In this document: one piece after another, positions 43,099 through 51,876 of the stretch
Layout of the letters: each line of letters begins with the position of its first letter
Position numbering within the stretch: position 1 is the stretch's first letter
Assembly: GCF_000243415.2 (NCBI RefSeq)
Contig: NZ_KI912270.1
Span: 2,666,001-2,730,000, forward strand
Reading direction: 5' to 3'
From: Mycolicibacterium tusciae JS617
GTDB taxonomy: Bacteria > Actinomycetota > Actinomycetes > Mycobacteriales > Mycobacteriaceae
Length of the DNA: 64,000 nucleotides
The notes under the pieces: generated by a model
What the model was told of the DNA's origin: nothing
The model's database searches: none
The model's input: the letters and a program-made list of their open reading frames with translations, nothing else
Made by a program: the position numbers and the translations under genes

Positions 43099-44184
43099 GT
43101 GTCTGGCGCGTTGGTCACTGCGATTGCGGCACCGCTCAAAGCGGTGCAGTCGATGGTCGGCCCCGGATGGTCCGGAGATCCTGCCGCCGATCCGGGCACC
43201 ATGCTGGCCCGAGCACGCGACGCGCTCTCAACCGTGTCAGCGGCGACCCGGCGGTCCTGGCACCAGACCGACTGGACCGGGGAAGGCGCCGACGGGGCCG
43301 CCAGCTTCATGGCACGGACGCTGACAGCCATCGACGGCATGGCCGATCGCGCGGATCAGATGAACATCGCGGCGAGCGCTGCCGGCGCGGCTGTGGCGCG
43401 TGCCCATCAGCGGTTGCGCGACATCGTCGACGGCTTCGAGTCACGCGCCACGGCGCTGGAACCCTTTCTCGACTCACCCGAGGTCGCCGCGTCGCTGAGG
43501 GCCGAGGCGCAACGATCGCTCGCCGAGGCGGTCGCCGTCGTCGATGAACTTCAGGCAGAGTTGGACGGGCTTACCGTGGCGCTCACCGGCCCCGCGGCGG
43601 CCCCACCCGTAGCCACGACACCCGCGGACTCAGGGCCAGCCTCGATGCCGTCGATGGGCTCGGGTCTGGGTGGCTCCGCCCCGATGAGTCCGGTGTCGAA
43701 CGGCAGCTCCAGTTCGGGGTTCGGTGACCTGGCGGGGCTGTTCAGGCCGGATACGCCCGCATCGTCACCGGAAGCCGCCATCTTCGGTGATGGTGTCGCC
43801 ATCAGTCTTCCCGACGGCACCACTGTCACGGCGCCAAATGCGGTGGCGGCCAGCGCCGTCCGGCACGCCCTGACTCAGTTGGGCGTGCCGTATGACTGGG
43901 GCGGCACAACGCCGGGCGTGGGCCTCGACTGCAGCGGCCTCACCCAGTGGGCGTATTCCGAAGCGGGACTGTATCTTCCACGGTTGGCTCAGGAGCAGGA
44001 CGTCGGCGCTCCAGTGGCACTAGGCGATTTGAGACCAGGCGACCTCGCGGTATGGGACGGCCATGTCGCGATGGTCGTGGGGAACTCCACGATGATCGAG
44101 GCGGGCGATCCAGTGAAGCTGTCACAGATCCGAACGGACAACGCGGGGCAGGGCTTTCAGGGGTTCTGGCGACCGACGGCGTGA
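43099..44184 (+). CDS. NlpC/P60 peptidoglycan hydrolase with WXG-like N-terminus
   Basis: A 361-residue protein. Residues 1-170 are alpha-helical with a WTG turn (WHQTDWTGEGADGAASF) like ESX WXG100-type substrates. A Pro/Ser/Gly-rich linker spans about 170-240. The C40 peptidase domain (about 255-361) has the nucleophile C278 in GLDCSGLTQWAYSE and H322 in AVWDGHVAMVVGN, with a following Asn/polar residue. It should cleave stem peptides in peptidoglycan. It lacks a Sec signal, consistent with type VII export with its upstream partner. Part of its sequence recurs as a pseudogene at 48818-49046. Confidence 0.85.
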   Translation: MSGALVTAIAAPLKAVQSMVGPGWSGDPAADPGTMLARARDALSTVSAATRRSWHQTDWTGEGADGAASFMARTLTAIDGMADRADQMNIAASAAGAAVARAHQRLRDIVDGFESRATALEPFLDSPEVAASLRAEAQRSLAEAVAVVDELQAELDGLTVALTGPAAAPPVATTPADSGPASMPSMGSGLGGSAPMSPVSNGSSSSGFGDLAGLFRPDTPASSPEAAIFGDGVAISLPDGTTVTAPNAVAASAVRHALTQLGVPYDWGGTTPGVGLDCSGLTQWAYSEAGLYLPRLAQEQDVGAPVALGDLRPGDLAVWDGHVAMVVGNSTMIEAGDPVKLSQIRTDNAGQGFQGFWRPTA

Positions 44185-44465
44185 CAGCGCGTCCATGTCA
44201 TCGTCCTACGATCGTCAGGCGTGGCCACGACCACCGACGGCGCTGTGTGTGGTTGCCTCGGCGAGGTCGCGTATGGGTCGCGAGGACGGCACGAAGCTGT
44301 GCCGACGGCCATGCCCCAGGCGCCGCAGACCGCAGGCGTCCGCTACGCTTTGACGGCGCAGTTAATTTGCTGTCTCCTCTCTGGGCGGCGCGATCGGGCT
44401 GGCACCGACCGAAACTTCACCGACCCGGGTTTCGCGGCGACGTCCGGGTCGTCAGGGATGCATAC

Positions 44466-47400
44466 ATGGGTCATGCGATTTATATCGGTCGGGTTGGTGC
44501 GTTGGCGGTGGCGCTGGGCGTCGGGGTTGCGGCGGCCACCGGATACGGCATCAGCCCGGCGGCGGCATGGGCCGAGGAGGGTTCGCAGTCCTCGGGGGAC
44601 GCATCGGACACCGCCGATAAACCGTCCGATACCGATGCACCGAAGTTAGATTCTGGCGCCAACACCGGCGGCGCGCACCTATCCGGTCTGGACGAGGACT
44701 CCGATCTCGACGAAGACTCCGATCTCGACGAAGACGCCGATCTCGACGAAGACTCCGTTCTCGACGAAGACTCCGTTTTCGACGAAGACTCTGTTCTGGA
44801 CGAGGGAGGCACCGAGCAGGATGTCACCACCTTGACCCCGGTGGTGGACACCCCAGAGACCACCACGCCGCAGACGGAGACCCCCACGCCGGCCGCAGTA
44901 ACCGACACCACGGTCGTGACACCCGACCCGCCGGCGCCCACCGAGTCGCCGACGGACTACCTCGCACCCGCCGACACCAACACCCGCACCCTGATCCAGG
45001 ACCCCAACGACCCCATCGACCAGGACAGCGACGCGAACGCCGAGCAGTTCAGCGATGGGCAGCCCACCGCACGCACGATGAGCACATTGACCATCGATGA
45101 CCCCGCCGCAACACCGCAGATGGTCATCGCCGCCGCAGCCGCGCCCGTCACCCCAGCTCCCGCGCCGCTAAGAGCTCAGCCAGCCAATCTGATCGAAGCG
45201 CTCTTGTGGGCCCCGGTCGTGCTGGTCAACATCGTCATCACCGCAGTCACCACACTGCTGACCTCATTTTTCGCGCCCGCCCCGGCCACCCCCGCCCCGC
45301 CGATGATGCCGTTCATCGTGCTCGGCTGGGCGCAACGCGAACTGCAACGCAGCTTCTTCAACCAGTCCCCCACCGCGGTGGTCGATGCGGTCACCACCTC
45401 TGAAGACACCGGCGTGAATATCGCGGTGCTGGCCAACGACACCGACGCCGACGCGACGATTTCGGTCGCCGGCCTGCCCGCCGGCGACGTGCTGACCGTG
45501 ACCGATTACACCCAACCCACCAACGGCTCGGTGGTGTTCAACGAGGACGGCACGTTCACCTACACCCCGACCGCCAACTACACCGGCACCGACGCCTTCA
45601 CCTACACCGTCTCCGATGAAGCCAGCTCATGGCACGTCCACGGCCTCGAGGGTCTGTTCTTCGGCGGCCGACACACCTCCACCACCACCGCCACCATCAC
45701 CATCACCCCCGTCGACGACACCCCCGTCGCCAATCCGGACTTCTACTCAACATACGAAGACAACGCCCACATCATCGACGCCCTGTACAACGACACCGAC
45801 ATCGACGCCGGCCCCAAAGAAATCACCGCTGTCACCCAGCCCACCCACGGCACTACCGCCATCGTCGAGGGCTTCGCCATCATCTACACCCCCGATGCCA
45901 ACTTCAACGGCACCGACACCTTCACCTACACCGTCAACGGCGGCTCCACCGCCACCGTCACGTTCAACGTCATCCCGGTTAACGATGCCCCGGTCCTCGG
46001 ACAGGTCACCTCCACGCCCGGAGTCGGCAACACCTGGGTGGTGTCGGTGCCCGCCAGCGACGTCGACGGTGACGCGCTGACGACAACGGTCACGAGCGCC
46101 GATGCCACCATCCCGCTCACAGTGACTCAACTTCCCGGCGGCGGCATCCAGGTCGTGGCCGACCCCACCTGGGCCCGCGCCCACCCCGGCGCCCAGGTGC
46201 CGATCACCGTAACCGTCACCGACCCTCAGAACGCCAGCGCCACAACCAGCTTGACTATCGGCACCGCCAACAACATGACCGCATTCGGTGAAAACTTCTT
46301 CGGGCAGATGGACATCCCGGCACTACCGGCGGGGGTCATCTACACCCAAGCGTCCGGCGGCGACGGGCACACTGTGTTGCTGCGCTCCGACGGCACCGCC
46401 GTGGCCATCGGTGGGAACTGGTCGGGGCAGTCCACTATCCCGGCGCTGCCGGCCGGGGTCACCTACACCCAGGTGTCCGCCGGCACGTCTCACACGGTGT
46501 TGTTGCGTTCCGACGGCATCGCCGTATCAACCAGCGGGGAAATCTGGACGCCGCCCGCCGGAGTCACCTACAGGCAGGTGGACGGAGGCACCGGTTCCAC
46601 GGTGTTGCTGCGTTCCGACGGCACCGTCGAGGGCGTCTACGGCATCCCGGCGTTACCCGCTGGAGTCACTTACATCCAGGTTGCCACCGGCTCGCAGCAC
46701 ACCGTATTGCTGCGCTCCGACGGCATCGCCGTCGCAATCGGCGACAACAGCCGAGGGCAGATCAACATCCCGGCGCTGCCGGCCGGTGTCACCTACAAGC
46801 AGGTGGACGCCGGTCTCGTTCACACGGTGTTGCTGCGCTCCGACGGCATCGCCGTGTCAACCAACGGCGGCATCCCGGCGTTACCCGCTGGAGTCACCTA
46901 CACGCAGGTCGCAGCCGGCGGCTTCCACACGGTGCTGTTGCGCTCCGACGGCACCGTCGTCGCCGGCGGCAACAATGGGCATCAGCAAGCCAACATTCCG
47001 GCGCTGCCCGCAGGGGTCACATACACGCGGGTGGACGCCGGCAATGCCAACACGATGTTGATCTCCTCCACCACCGCCACCCCTTTCAACGCTCACCCGG
47101 TGGCTACCAACGACACGGCAACCGTCGACGAAGGCGCCACCACCACCATCACGGTCATCGCCAACGACACCGACGCCAACGGCACCATCAACGCCGCCAC
47201 GGTCGTCATCACCGGACAGCCCTCCGCCGGAAGCGTCACCGTCAACCCCAACGGCACCATCACCTACGCCGCCTCCAACGTCACCGAAGTAACCACCGAC
47301 AGCTTCACCTACCGGGTCAACGACAACATCGGCGCCACCAGCAACGAAGCCACCGTCACCGTCACCATCACCCCGGTCGACGATTCGCCGGTGGCAGCCA

Positions 47401-48809
47401 CCGAGTCCTATTCGACGGTTGTGGACACCGCGTTGACCGTGGCCTTCCCTGGCGTGTTGTCCAATGACAGTGACCCCGAGGCAAATTCACTGACGGCGGT
47501 GCTGGTGACAGGCCCATCACACGGCACGTTGACACTCAACTCAAACGGGTCGTTCACCTACACCCCCACCGTCAACTACAACGGGCCGGACAGCTTCACC
47601 TACAAGGTCAATGACGGTTCGCTCGACAGCAATGTGGCCACGGTGAACCTGACGGTCAATGCGCTCAACGACGCCCCAGTGGCCGCCAACGACGCCTACT
47701 CGACCAATGAGGACACCGCGCTCACGGTGCCGGCGCCTGGTGTACTGGGCAACGACAGTGACCCGGAAGGCAGCCCGTTGACCGTCGTAAAGGTCAGCGA
47801 TCCCGCACACGGCACGTTGACACTCAACTCAAACGGGTCGTTCACCTACACCCCGGCGGCCAACTACAACGGTCCGGATTCCTTCACCTACAAGGTCAAT
47901 GACGGTTTGCTCGACAGCAATGTGGCCACGGTGAACCTGACGGTCAATGCGCTCAACGACGCCCCAGTGGCCGCCAACGACGCCTATTCGACCAATGAGG
48001 ACGCCCCGTTGACGGTGGCCTCCCCTGGCGTGCTGTCCAATGACAATGACCCCGAGGGAAGTTCATTGACCGCGGTGCTCGTGACCGGTCCGTCGCACGG
48101 CACAGTGTCGCTCAACTCAAACGGGTCGTTCAACTACATCCCCACCGCCAACTACATCGGGCCCGACAGCTTCACCTACGGCGCGTCGGACGGCACACTC
48201 AACAGCACGGTGGCCACGGTGTCACTGACGGTCAAAGCGGCCAACAACCCCCCAGTGGCCAACCCCGATTCGTACACCATCGCCGAAGACACCACACTGA
48301 CCGTCGGGCCTCCTGGAGTGCTGGGCGATGACACCGATATCGACGGCGACGCTTTGGTTCTCAGTGCGGGCACCCCGACTGCACATGGCTCGTTCGATCT
48401 TCGCTCCGACGGCTCCTTCACCTATACGCCGGCACCCAACTACCACGGCCCCGACTCGTTCACCTACCAAATCAACGACGGCAGCGCCACTTCCGCCTTC
48501 ACCACCGTGAACATCACCGTCACTTCGGTGAACGACGTGCCGGTAGTGGCCAACGACACCATTCCGCTGGCCAAGGACGGCTTCTACGGAATCACCCTGG
48601 CCAACAGGTCTTCCGACGCTGACGGCGATCTGCTGACCGCAACACTGATCACCAGCACCCAAAACGGCGTTCTGGTCTTCGACGGCGCCGAACGGACCTT
48701 CACCTACAAACCCAATACTGGCTTCACCGGACAGGATTCGTTCACCTACAAGGTCAACGACGGAACCATCGACAGCAACATTGGCACCGTCACCCTCGTC
48801 ATCAGCTAG
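44466..48809 (+). CDS. Giant exported cadherin-like/RCC1-like repeat protein
   Basis: A 1447-residue protein. Signal peptide (YIGRVGALAVALGVGVAAAT, cleavage near AAAWAEE) is followed by an acidic LDEDSD repeat (residues 75-113) and a Thr/Pro-rich linker. An apolar stretch (IEALLWAPVVLVNIVITAVT) lies near residue 245. Three cadherin-like (Big_9/VCBS-type) units occupy about 300-600. An RCC1-like block of six HTVLLRSDG repeats covers about 603-865. At least six further cadherin-like units (SFTYKVNDG, NDAPVAANDAYSTNED) run to the end. It is probably a surface adhesin or matrix protein. No anchor motif is seen. The ATG at 44466 directly precedes the signal sequence. Confidence 0.82.
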   Translation: MGHAIYIGRVGALAVALGVGVAAATGYGISPAAAWAEEGSQSSGDASDTADKPSDTDAPKLDSGANTGGAHLSGLDEDSDLDEDSDLDEDADLDEDSVLDEDSVFDEDSVLDEGGTEQDVTTLTPVVDTPETTTPQTETPTPAAVTDTTVVTPDPPAPTESPTDYLAPADTNTRTLIQDPNDPIDQDSDANAEQFSDGQPTARTMSTLTIDDPAATPQMVIAAAAAPVTPAPAPLRAQPANLIEALLWAPVVLVNIVITAVTTLLTSFFAPAPATPAPPMMPFIVLGWAQRELQRSFFNQSPTAVVDAVTTSEDTGVNIAVLANDTDADATISVAGLPAGDVLTVTDYTQPTNGSVVFNEDGTFTYTPTANYTGTDAFTYTVSDEASSWHVHGLEGLFFGGRHTSTTTATITITPVDDTPVANPDFYSTYEDNAHIIDALYNDTDIDAGPKEITAVTQPTHGTTAIVEGFAIIYTPDANFNGTDTFTYTVNGGSTATVTFNVIPVNDAPVLGQVTSTPGVGNTWVVSVPASDVDGDALTTTVTSADATIPLTVTQLPGGGIQVVADPTWARAHPGAQVPITVTVTDPQNASATTSLTIGTANNMTAFGENFFGQMDIPALPAGVIYTQASGGDGHTVLLRSDGTAVAIGGNWSGQSTIPALPAGVTYTQVSAGTSHTVLLRSDGIAVSTSGEIWTPPAGVTYRQVDGGTGSTVLLRSDGTVEGVYGIPALPAGVTYIQVATGSQHTVLLRSDGIAVAIGDNSRGQINIPALPAGVTYKQVDAGLVHTVLLRSDGIAVSTNGGIPALPAGVTYTQVAAGGFHTVLLRSDGTVVAGGNNGHQQANIPALPAGVTYTRVDAGNANTMLISSTTATPFNAHPVATNDTATVDEGATTTITVIANDTDANGTINAATVVITGQPSAGSVTVNPNGTITYAASNVTEVTTDSFTYRVNDNIGATSNEATVTVTITPVDDSPVAATESYSTVVDTALTVAFPGVLSNDSDPEANSLTAVLVTGPSHGTLTLNSNGSFTYTPTVNYNGPDSFTYKVNDGSLDSNVATVNLTVNALNDAPVAANDAYSTNEDTALTVPAPGVLGNDSDPEGSPLTVVKVSDPAHGTLTLNSNGSFTYTPAANYNGPDSFTYKVNDGLLDSNVATVNLTVNALNDAPVAANDAYSTNEDAPLTVASPGVLSNDNDPEGSSLTAVLVTGPSHGTVSLNSNGSFNYIPTANYIGPDSFTYGASDGTLNSTVATVSLTVKAANNPPVANPDSYTIAEDTTLTVGPPGVLGDDTDIDGDALVLSAGTPTAHGSFDLRSDGSFTYTPAPNYHGPDSFTYQINDGSATSAFTTVNITVTSVNDVPVVANDTIPLAKDGFYGITLANRSSDADGDLLTATLITSTQNGVLVFDGAERTFTYKPNTGFTGQDSFTYKVNDGTIDSNIGTVTLVIS
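44688..44804 (+). repeat. 18-bp acidic coding repeats (LDEDSD)
   Basis: Six and a half head-to-tail copies of an 18-bp unit of the type CTCGACGAAGACTCCGAT encode LDEDS(D/V). Third-position differences accumulate between copies. Such in-frame repeats vary easily in number by slippage and could make the linker length strain-variable. Confidence 0.9.
47400..48240 (+). repeat. 288-bp cadherin-like DNA repeats
   Basis: Successive 96-residue units are nearly identical at DNA level. For example, CTCGACAGCAATGTGGCCAC starts at 47622 and again at 47910, followed by about 90 further shared bases. GGCACGTTGACACTCAACTC is at 47523 and 47811. A third, more divergent unit follows. The high DNA identity implies recent duplication or gene conversion. 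Confidence 0.88.
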
Positions 48810-48817
48810 GTCGACGG

Positions 48818-49046
48818 TTCCGACCCGGTATCCACGACACCCCGCGGGCTTGGGGGCAGCCTCGATGCCGTCGATGGGCTCGGGCCTGGGTGGTGCCGCG
48901 AGTGCACCCGTCGCGGCGGACGATCTTCGACCCGGCGACCTCGCGGCGTGGGACGGCCATGTCACGATGATCGTGGGGAACTCCACAATGATTGAGGCGG
49001 GCGAATCCGAAAGGATAACGCCGAACAGGGCTTTCAGGGGTTTGGC
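48818..49046 (+). pseudogene. Degenerate second copy of the NlpC/P60 gene
   Basis: Two blocks match the intact gene at 43099-44184. The first encodes ASMPSMGSGLGG (compare 43646-43675). The second runs from DLRPGDLAAWDGHVTMIVGN through the end-like CAGGGCTTTCAGGGGTT (compare 44020-44167). A one-base insertion in the first block and loss of about 340 bp including the catalytic cysteine have destroyed it. It is in the same orientation, directly after the giant repeat gene. Confidence 0.85.
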
Positions 49047-49065
49047 GTCCCACTGCATGAGCCGC

Positions 49066-49599
49066 TCAGGCTTCGACGACGGCCTTGATGCGTTCGAGCG
49101 TTGTCCGCATGTCACGCAGGTTTCGTCGCTTGCGGAGAGTGCCCAGGAACTCCAACGGCCGCAGGGCCGCCGATTCGATGGTCCGGAAAGACTCGGTCAC
49201 GTCGGTTCCCTGACCGCTGGGGACGAGCGCATAGTGCCAGTTGTTCACTGCACGGTCGCCGACCAACACGGCGAAACCGAATTCCCTGCCCGGCTCACAT
49301 GCCGTCACCCGACACGTTGTCCAGTACACGGGACCGATCTCGTTGCGCTTGACGTGACCACGAAATCGGGCGCCCAGCGTGGGCTCGGCAACTCCGTCGA
49401 GCCATTCCGCGTCGAACGTCTCCGGCGAGAATTTGCCGGTATTGCGCACATCGGCGACCAGCGTCCAGATTTCGATTGGCGAAGCTCCCATATGAACCGT
49501 CACTGCTCCGTGCACCAGGAGATGGTATCGGTCGACGGGCCCGGCCCAGGAATACCAAATCGGGCGACGGTGCCGGCCCTGCGATCGCCTCTTCACCAC
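49066..49599 (-). CDS. SRPBCC (START-like) protein
   Basis: Up to 177 residues from a GTG, with the folded domain from about residue 25 (YHLLVHGAVTVHMGASPIEIW). SRPBCC/polyketide-cyclase-like proteins have a helix-grip hydrophobic pocket. Here it is marked by ADVRNTGKFSPETFDAEWLD, RFRGHVKRNEIGPVYW and the long C-terminal helix MRTTLERIKAVVEA. A later start is possible. The ligand is unknown. It ends 20 bp from the NlpC pseudogene, tail to tail. Confidence 0.82.
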   Translation of the reverse strand: MVKRRSQGRHRRPIWYSWAGPVDRYHLLVHGAVTVHMGASPIEIWTLVADVRNTGKFSPETFDAEWLDGVAEPTLGARFRGHVKRNEIGPVYWTTCRVTACEPGREFGFAVLVGDRAVNNWHYALVPSGQGTDVTESFRTIESAALRPLEFLGTLRKRRNLRDMRTTLERIKAVVEA

Positions 49600-49686
49600 G
49601 GCCGCGTCCCCTCGAAAGCGCCTGAGAACCGGGCGGATGGCCGCTCGCCGAACTCACCCTCGAACCCGGTGGCTATTCTGTGCGCC

Positions 49687-50958
49687 ATGGCTGCTGACAT
49701 CGTGCCGATCCGGCTTGGGCTGACCAAGGGCGACTTCTACACGCTTTGGGCGCCGCGGTGGCGCGACGAGGGCGACGAGTGGGAGGCGTTCCTCGGCAAG
49801 GACGAGGACCTGTATGCCTTCGAGACCGTGGCCGACCTGGTCGCGTTCGTCAGGACAAACAAGGACCACGACCTGACCGACCATCCCGCATGGGAAAAGC
49901 TCACCGAGGCCAACGCCCACCGGCTCGACCCCACCGAGGAACGGCAGTACGACGTCGTCGGCGTTCCGGAGCTGGCCGCCGAGAAGCCCAGCGAGGAGAC
50001 GGTGTCGCAGCTGCACCGGTCGCTGGCCATCGCATCGTCCATCGGATCGGTGTGTGAACTCCCCGCGATCAGCAAGTTCTTCAACGGGAACCCGGGGCTC
50101 GGCCAATTGGGCGGTGGGGCAGACGCGTTCTCTGGCCGCGCGGGCCGGAAACGATGGAGCGAGATCGAGGTAGCGATCGGTCGCAGCTGGGACAACGTCG
50201 TCGATGCCATCGACGAGCTCGTCAGCACCCCCGACGTCGATGCGGCCGCGTCGAAGAAGGCCGCCGACGAGCTGGCCCAAGACGCGCCGGAACTCGAAGA
50301 GGAGATCGTCGAGGACGTCGACGAGACCAGTGACGACACCGACGACACCGACGACGTCGAAGAGTCCGACCAACTCGAGGACCACGCCGACGGCGCGGTG
50401 CTCGGCAGCGACGACGACTTCTGGGTCAAGGTCGGCATCGACCCGGTGCGGATCATGACCACCGGCGGCACGTACTACACCCTGCGGTGCTACCTCGAGG
50501 ATCAGCCGGTCTTCCTCGGACGCAACGGCCGGATCAGCGTGTTCGGATCCGAACGTGCGCTCGCGAGGTACCTGGCCGACGAACACGACCACGACATTTC
50601 GAACCTGGCCACCTACGACGACATCCGCACGGCAGCCAACGACGGCTCGTTGCGCGTGAACGTCGCGGACGAGAACGTCTACGTGCTCACCGAGATCGTC
50701 GACTATCTCGCCGAGGGACCCGACGCGATCGACCGTGACCAGCTCGATCTGGCCGTCGAATTGCTCAGGGACGTCGGCGAATACGCCGAGGACACCGTGG
50801 TCGAGGAAACCCTTGACGCCGATCAGCCGCTGGGCAAGATCGTGTCGTACGTGCTCGATCCCGAGAAAGTCCGCAAACCAACACCCCCGTACGCCAAGGC
50901 GGTCGAACAGTGGGAGTCGCTGGAGACCTTCCTCGAATCACGATTGCGCGCCGAGTAG
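49687..50958 (+). CDS. Rv3311-like conserved protein
   Basis: A 423-residue protein conserved in mycobacteria (Rv3311 position and length, about 420), sometimes annotated as primosomal protein without evidence. The N-terminal part repeats a DFYTLWAPRWRDEGDEWEAF / DPVRIMTTGGTYYTLRCYLE pattern. Both halves contain an EFLG/VFLGRNG strand and an ALARYLADEHDHDL-type helix, so it looks like two copies of one domain (about 10-70 and 250-330). A very acidic Asp/Glu linker (about 205-245) joins them. Function is unknown. The start ATG follows a long unrelated open stretch that includes the NlpC pseudogene; a terminator follows. Confidence 0.85.
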   Translation: MAADIVPIRLGLTKGDFYTLWAPRWRDEGDEWEAFLGKDEDLYAFETVADLVAFVRTNKDHDLTDHPAWEKLTEANAHRLDPTEERQYDVVGVPELAAEKPSEETVSQLHRSLAIASSIGSVCELPAISKFFNGNPGLGQLGGGADAFSGRAGRKRWSEIEVAIGRSWDNVVDAIDELVSTPDVDAAASKKAADELAQDAPELEEEIVEDVDETSDDTDDTDDVEESDQLEDHADGAVLGSDDDFWVKVGIDPVRIMTTGGTYYTLRCYLEDQPVFLGRNGRISVFGSERALARYLADEHDHDISNLATYDDIRTAANDGSLRVNVADENVYVLTEIVDYLAEGPDAIDRDQLDLAVELLRDVGEYAEDTVVEETLDADQPLGKIVSYVLDPEKVRKPTPPYAKAVEQWESLETFLESRLRAE

Positions 50959-50973
50959 AGCGCCGGTAATCAC

Positions 50974-51001
50974 AAAGTCACCGTCCGCCGCGGTGACTTT
51001 T
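50974..51001 (+). terminator. Intrinsic terminator after the Rv3311-like gene
   Basis: AAAGTCACCG (50974-50983) pairs with CGGTGACTTT (50991-51000) across a 7-base loop and continues into TTTTG. It is a standard Rho-independent terminator. Confidence 0.88.
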
Positions 51002-51026
51002 GCTCTGCCCCGAAGTCTGAGTTTGT

Positions 51027-51839
51027 ATGACCCTGCCTATCGCCACCCGTTCCGTCGCCGTGCCCGGCGCACTCCTGCACTATGAACTCCGTGGGCGGGG
51101 CCCACTGTTGCTCGTCATCGGCTCGCCCATGGCCGCGGCGGAGTTCGCGCCGTTGGCCGAGACCCTGGCGAGCGACCGCACCGTCGTCACCTACGACCCT
51201 CGCGGTTATGCGGCCAGCACGGTCGACGACCCGGACGCGCCGTGCAGCGTCGAACAGCGCGCCGACGACATCAACGCGATCCTCGATGATTTGCGCGCGG
51301 AATCAGCCGACCTGTTCGGGTCCAGCGGCGGCGCAGTCACGGGGCTCGCGCTCGTCACGCGATATCCCGGACGGATCCGCACGCTGGTCGCCCACGAGCC
51401 GCCGTCGCTGTTGCTGTTGCCCGACGCGGCGGAGCAGCGCGCCAACACCGAGGCCATCGTGGACACGTTCCACCGGGACGGGTTCGAAGCCGGGTGGGGG
51501 CATTTCATGGCCAACGCCGGATTCGACGTAACTCCTGGAGACGCGCCGCCGACCAACCCGGAGCCGTCCGTCGCCGAAGTTCGCCAAATGGCCCGATTTT
51601 TCGACATCGACCTGCGCCCGACGTGCTACTTCGAGCCCGACATCGAGGCGCTGCAGGCGAGCCCGACACGCACGGTGGTCGGCATCGGCGCGGACTCCGG
51701 CAGGCTGCTGACCTACCGGACCTCGACGGCGCTGGCCGAACTACTGGGCAGCGAGCCTGTCACGTTCCCCGGCGACCACGGCGGATTCCTCGGCGCGCCA
51801 GTGGAGTTCGCGGCGACGCTCCGCCAGGTACTGGGTTGA
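51027..51839 (+). CDS. Alpha/beta hydrolase
   Basis: A 270-residue alpha/beta-hydrolase fold protein. The oxyanion-hole HG-equivalent is VIGSPMAAAEF, the nucleophile elbow GSSGGAVTG (serine at about residue 92) and the catalytic His is in FPGDHGGFLG near the C-terminus. It is related to proline iminopeptidase/haloperoxidase-type enzymes. The substrate is unknown. It starts 26 bp after the preceding terminator and faces add tail to tail. Confidence 0.88.
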   Translation: MTLPIATRSVAVPGALLHYELRGRGPLLLVIGSPMAAAEFAPLAETLASDRTVVTYDPRGYAASTVDDPDAPCSVEQRADDINAILDDLRAESADLFGSSGGAVTGLALVTRYPGRIRTLVAHEPPSLLLLPDAAEQRANTEAIVDTFHRDGFEAGWGHFMANAGFDVTPGDAPPTNPEPSVAEVRQMARFFDIDLRPTCYFEPDIEALQASPTRTVVGIGADSGRLLTYRTSTALAELLGSEPVTFPGDHGGFLGAPVEFAATLRQVLG

Positions 51840-51876
51840 GCCGCAGCATTGTCGACGCCGCAGGCGTGGAGGCGAG

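Noticed and set aside
48781..49686. Long open frame running upstream of the Rv3311-like gene, in frame with it
   Set aside because: It passes through the NlpC/P60 pseudogene and antisense to the SRPBCC gene. The conserved protein begins at 49687, so the upstream part is not coding.
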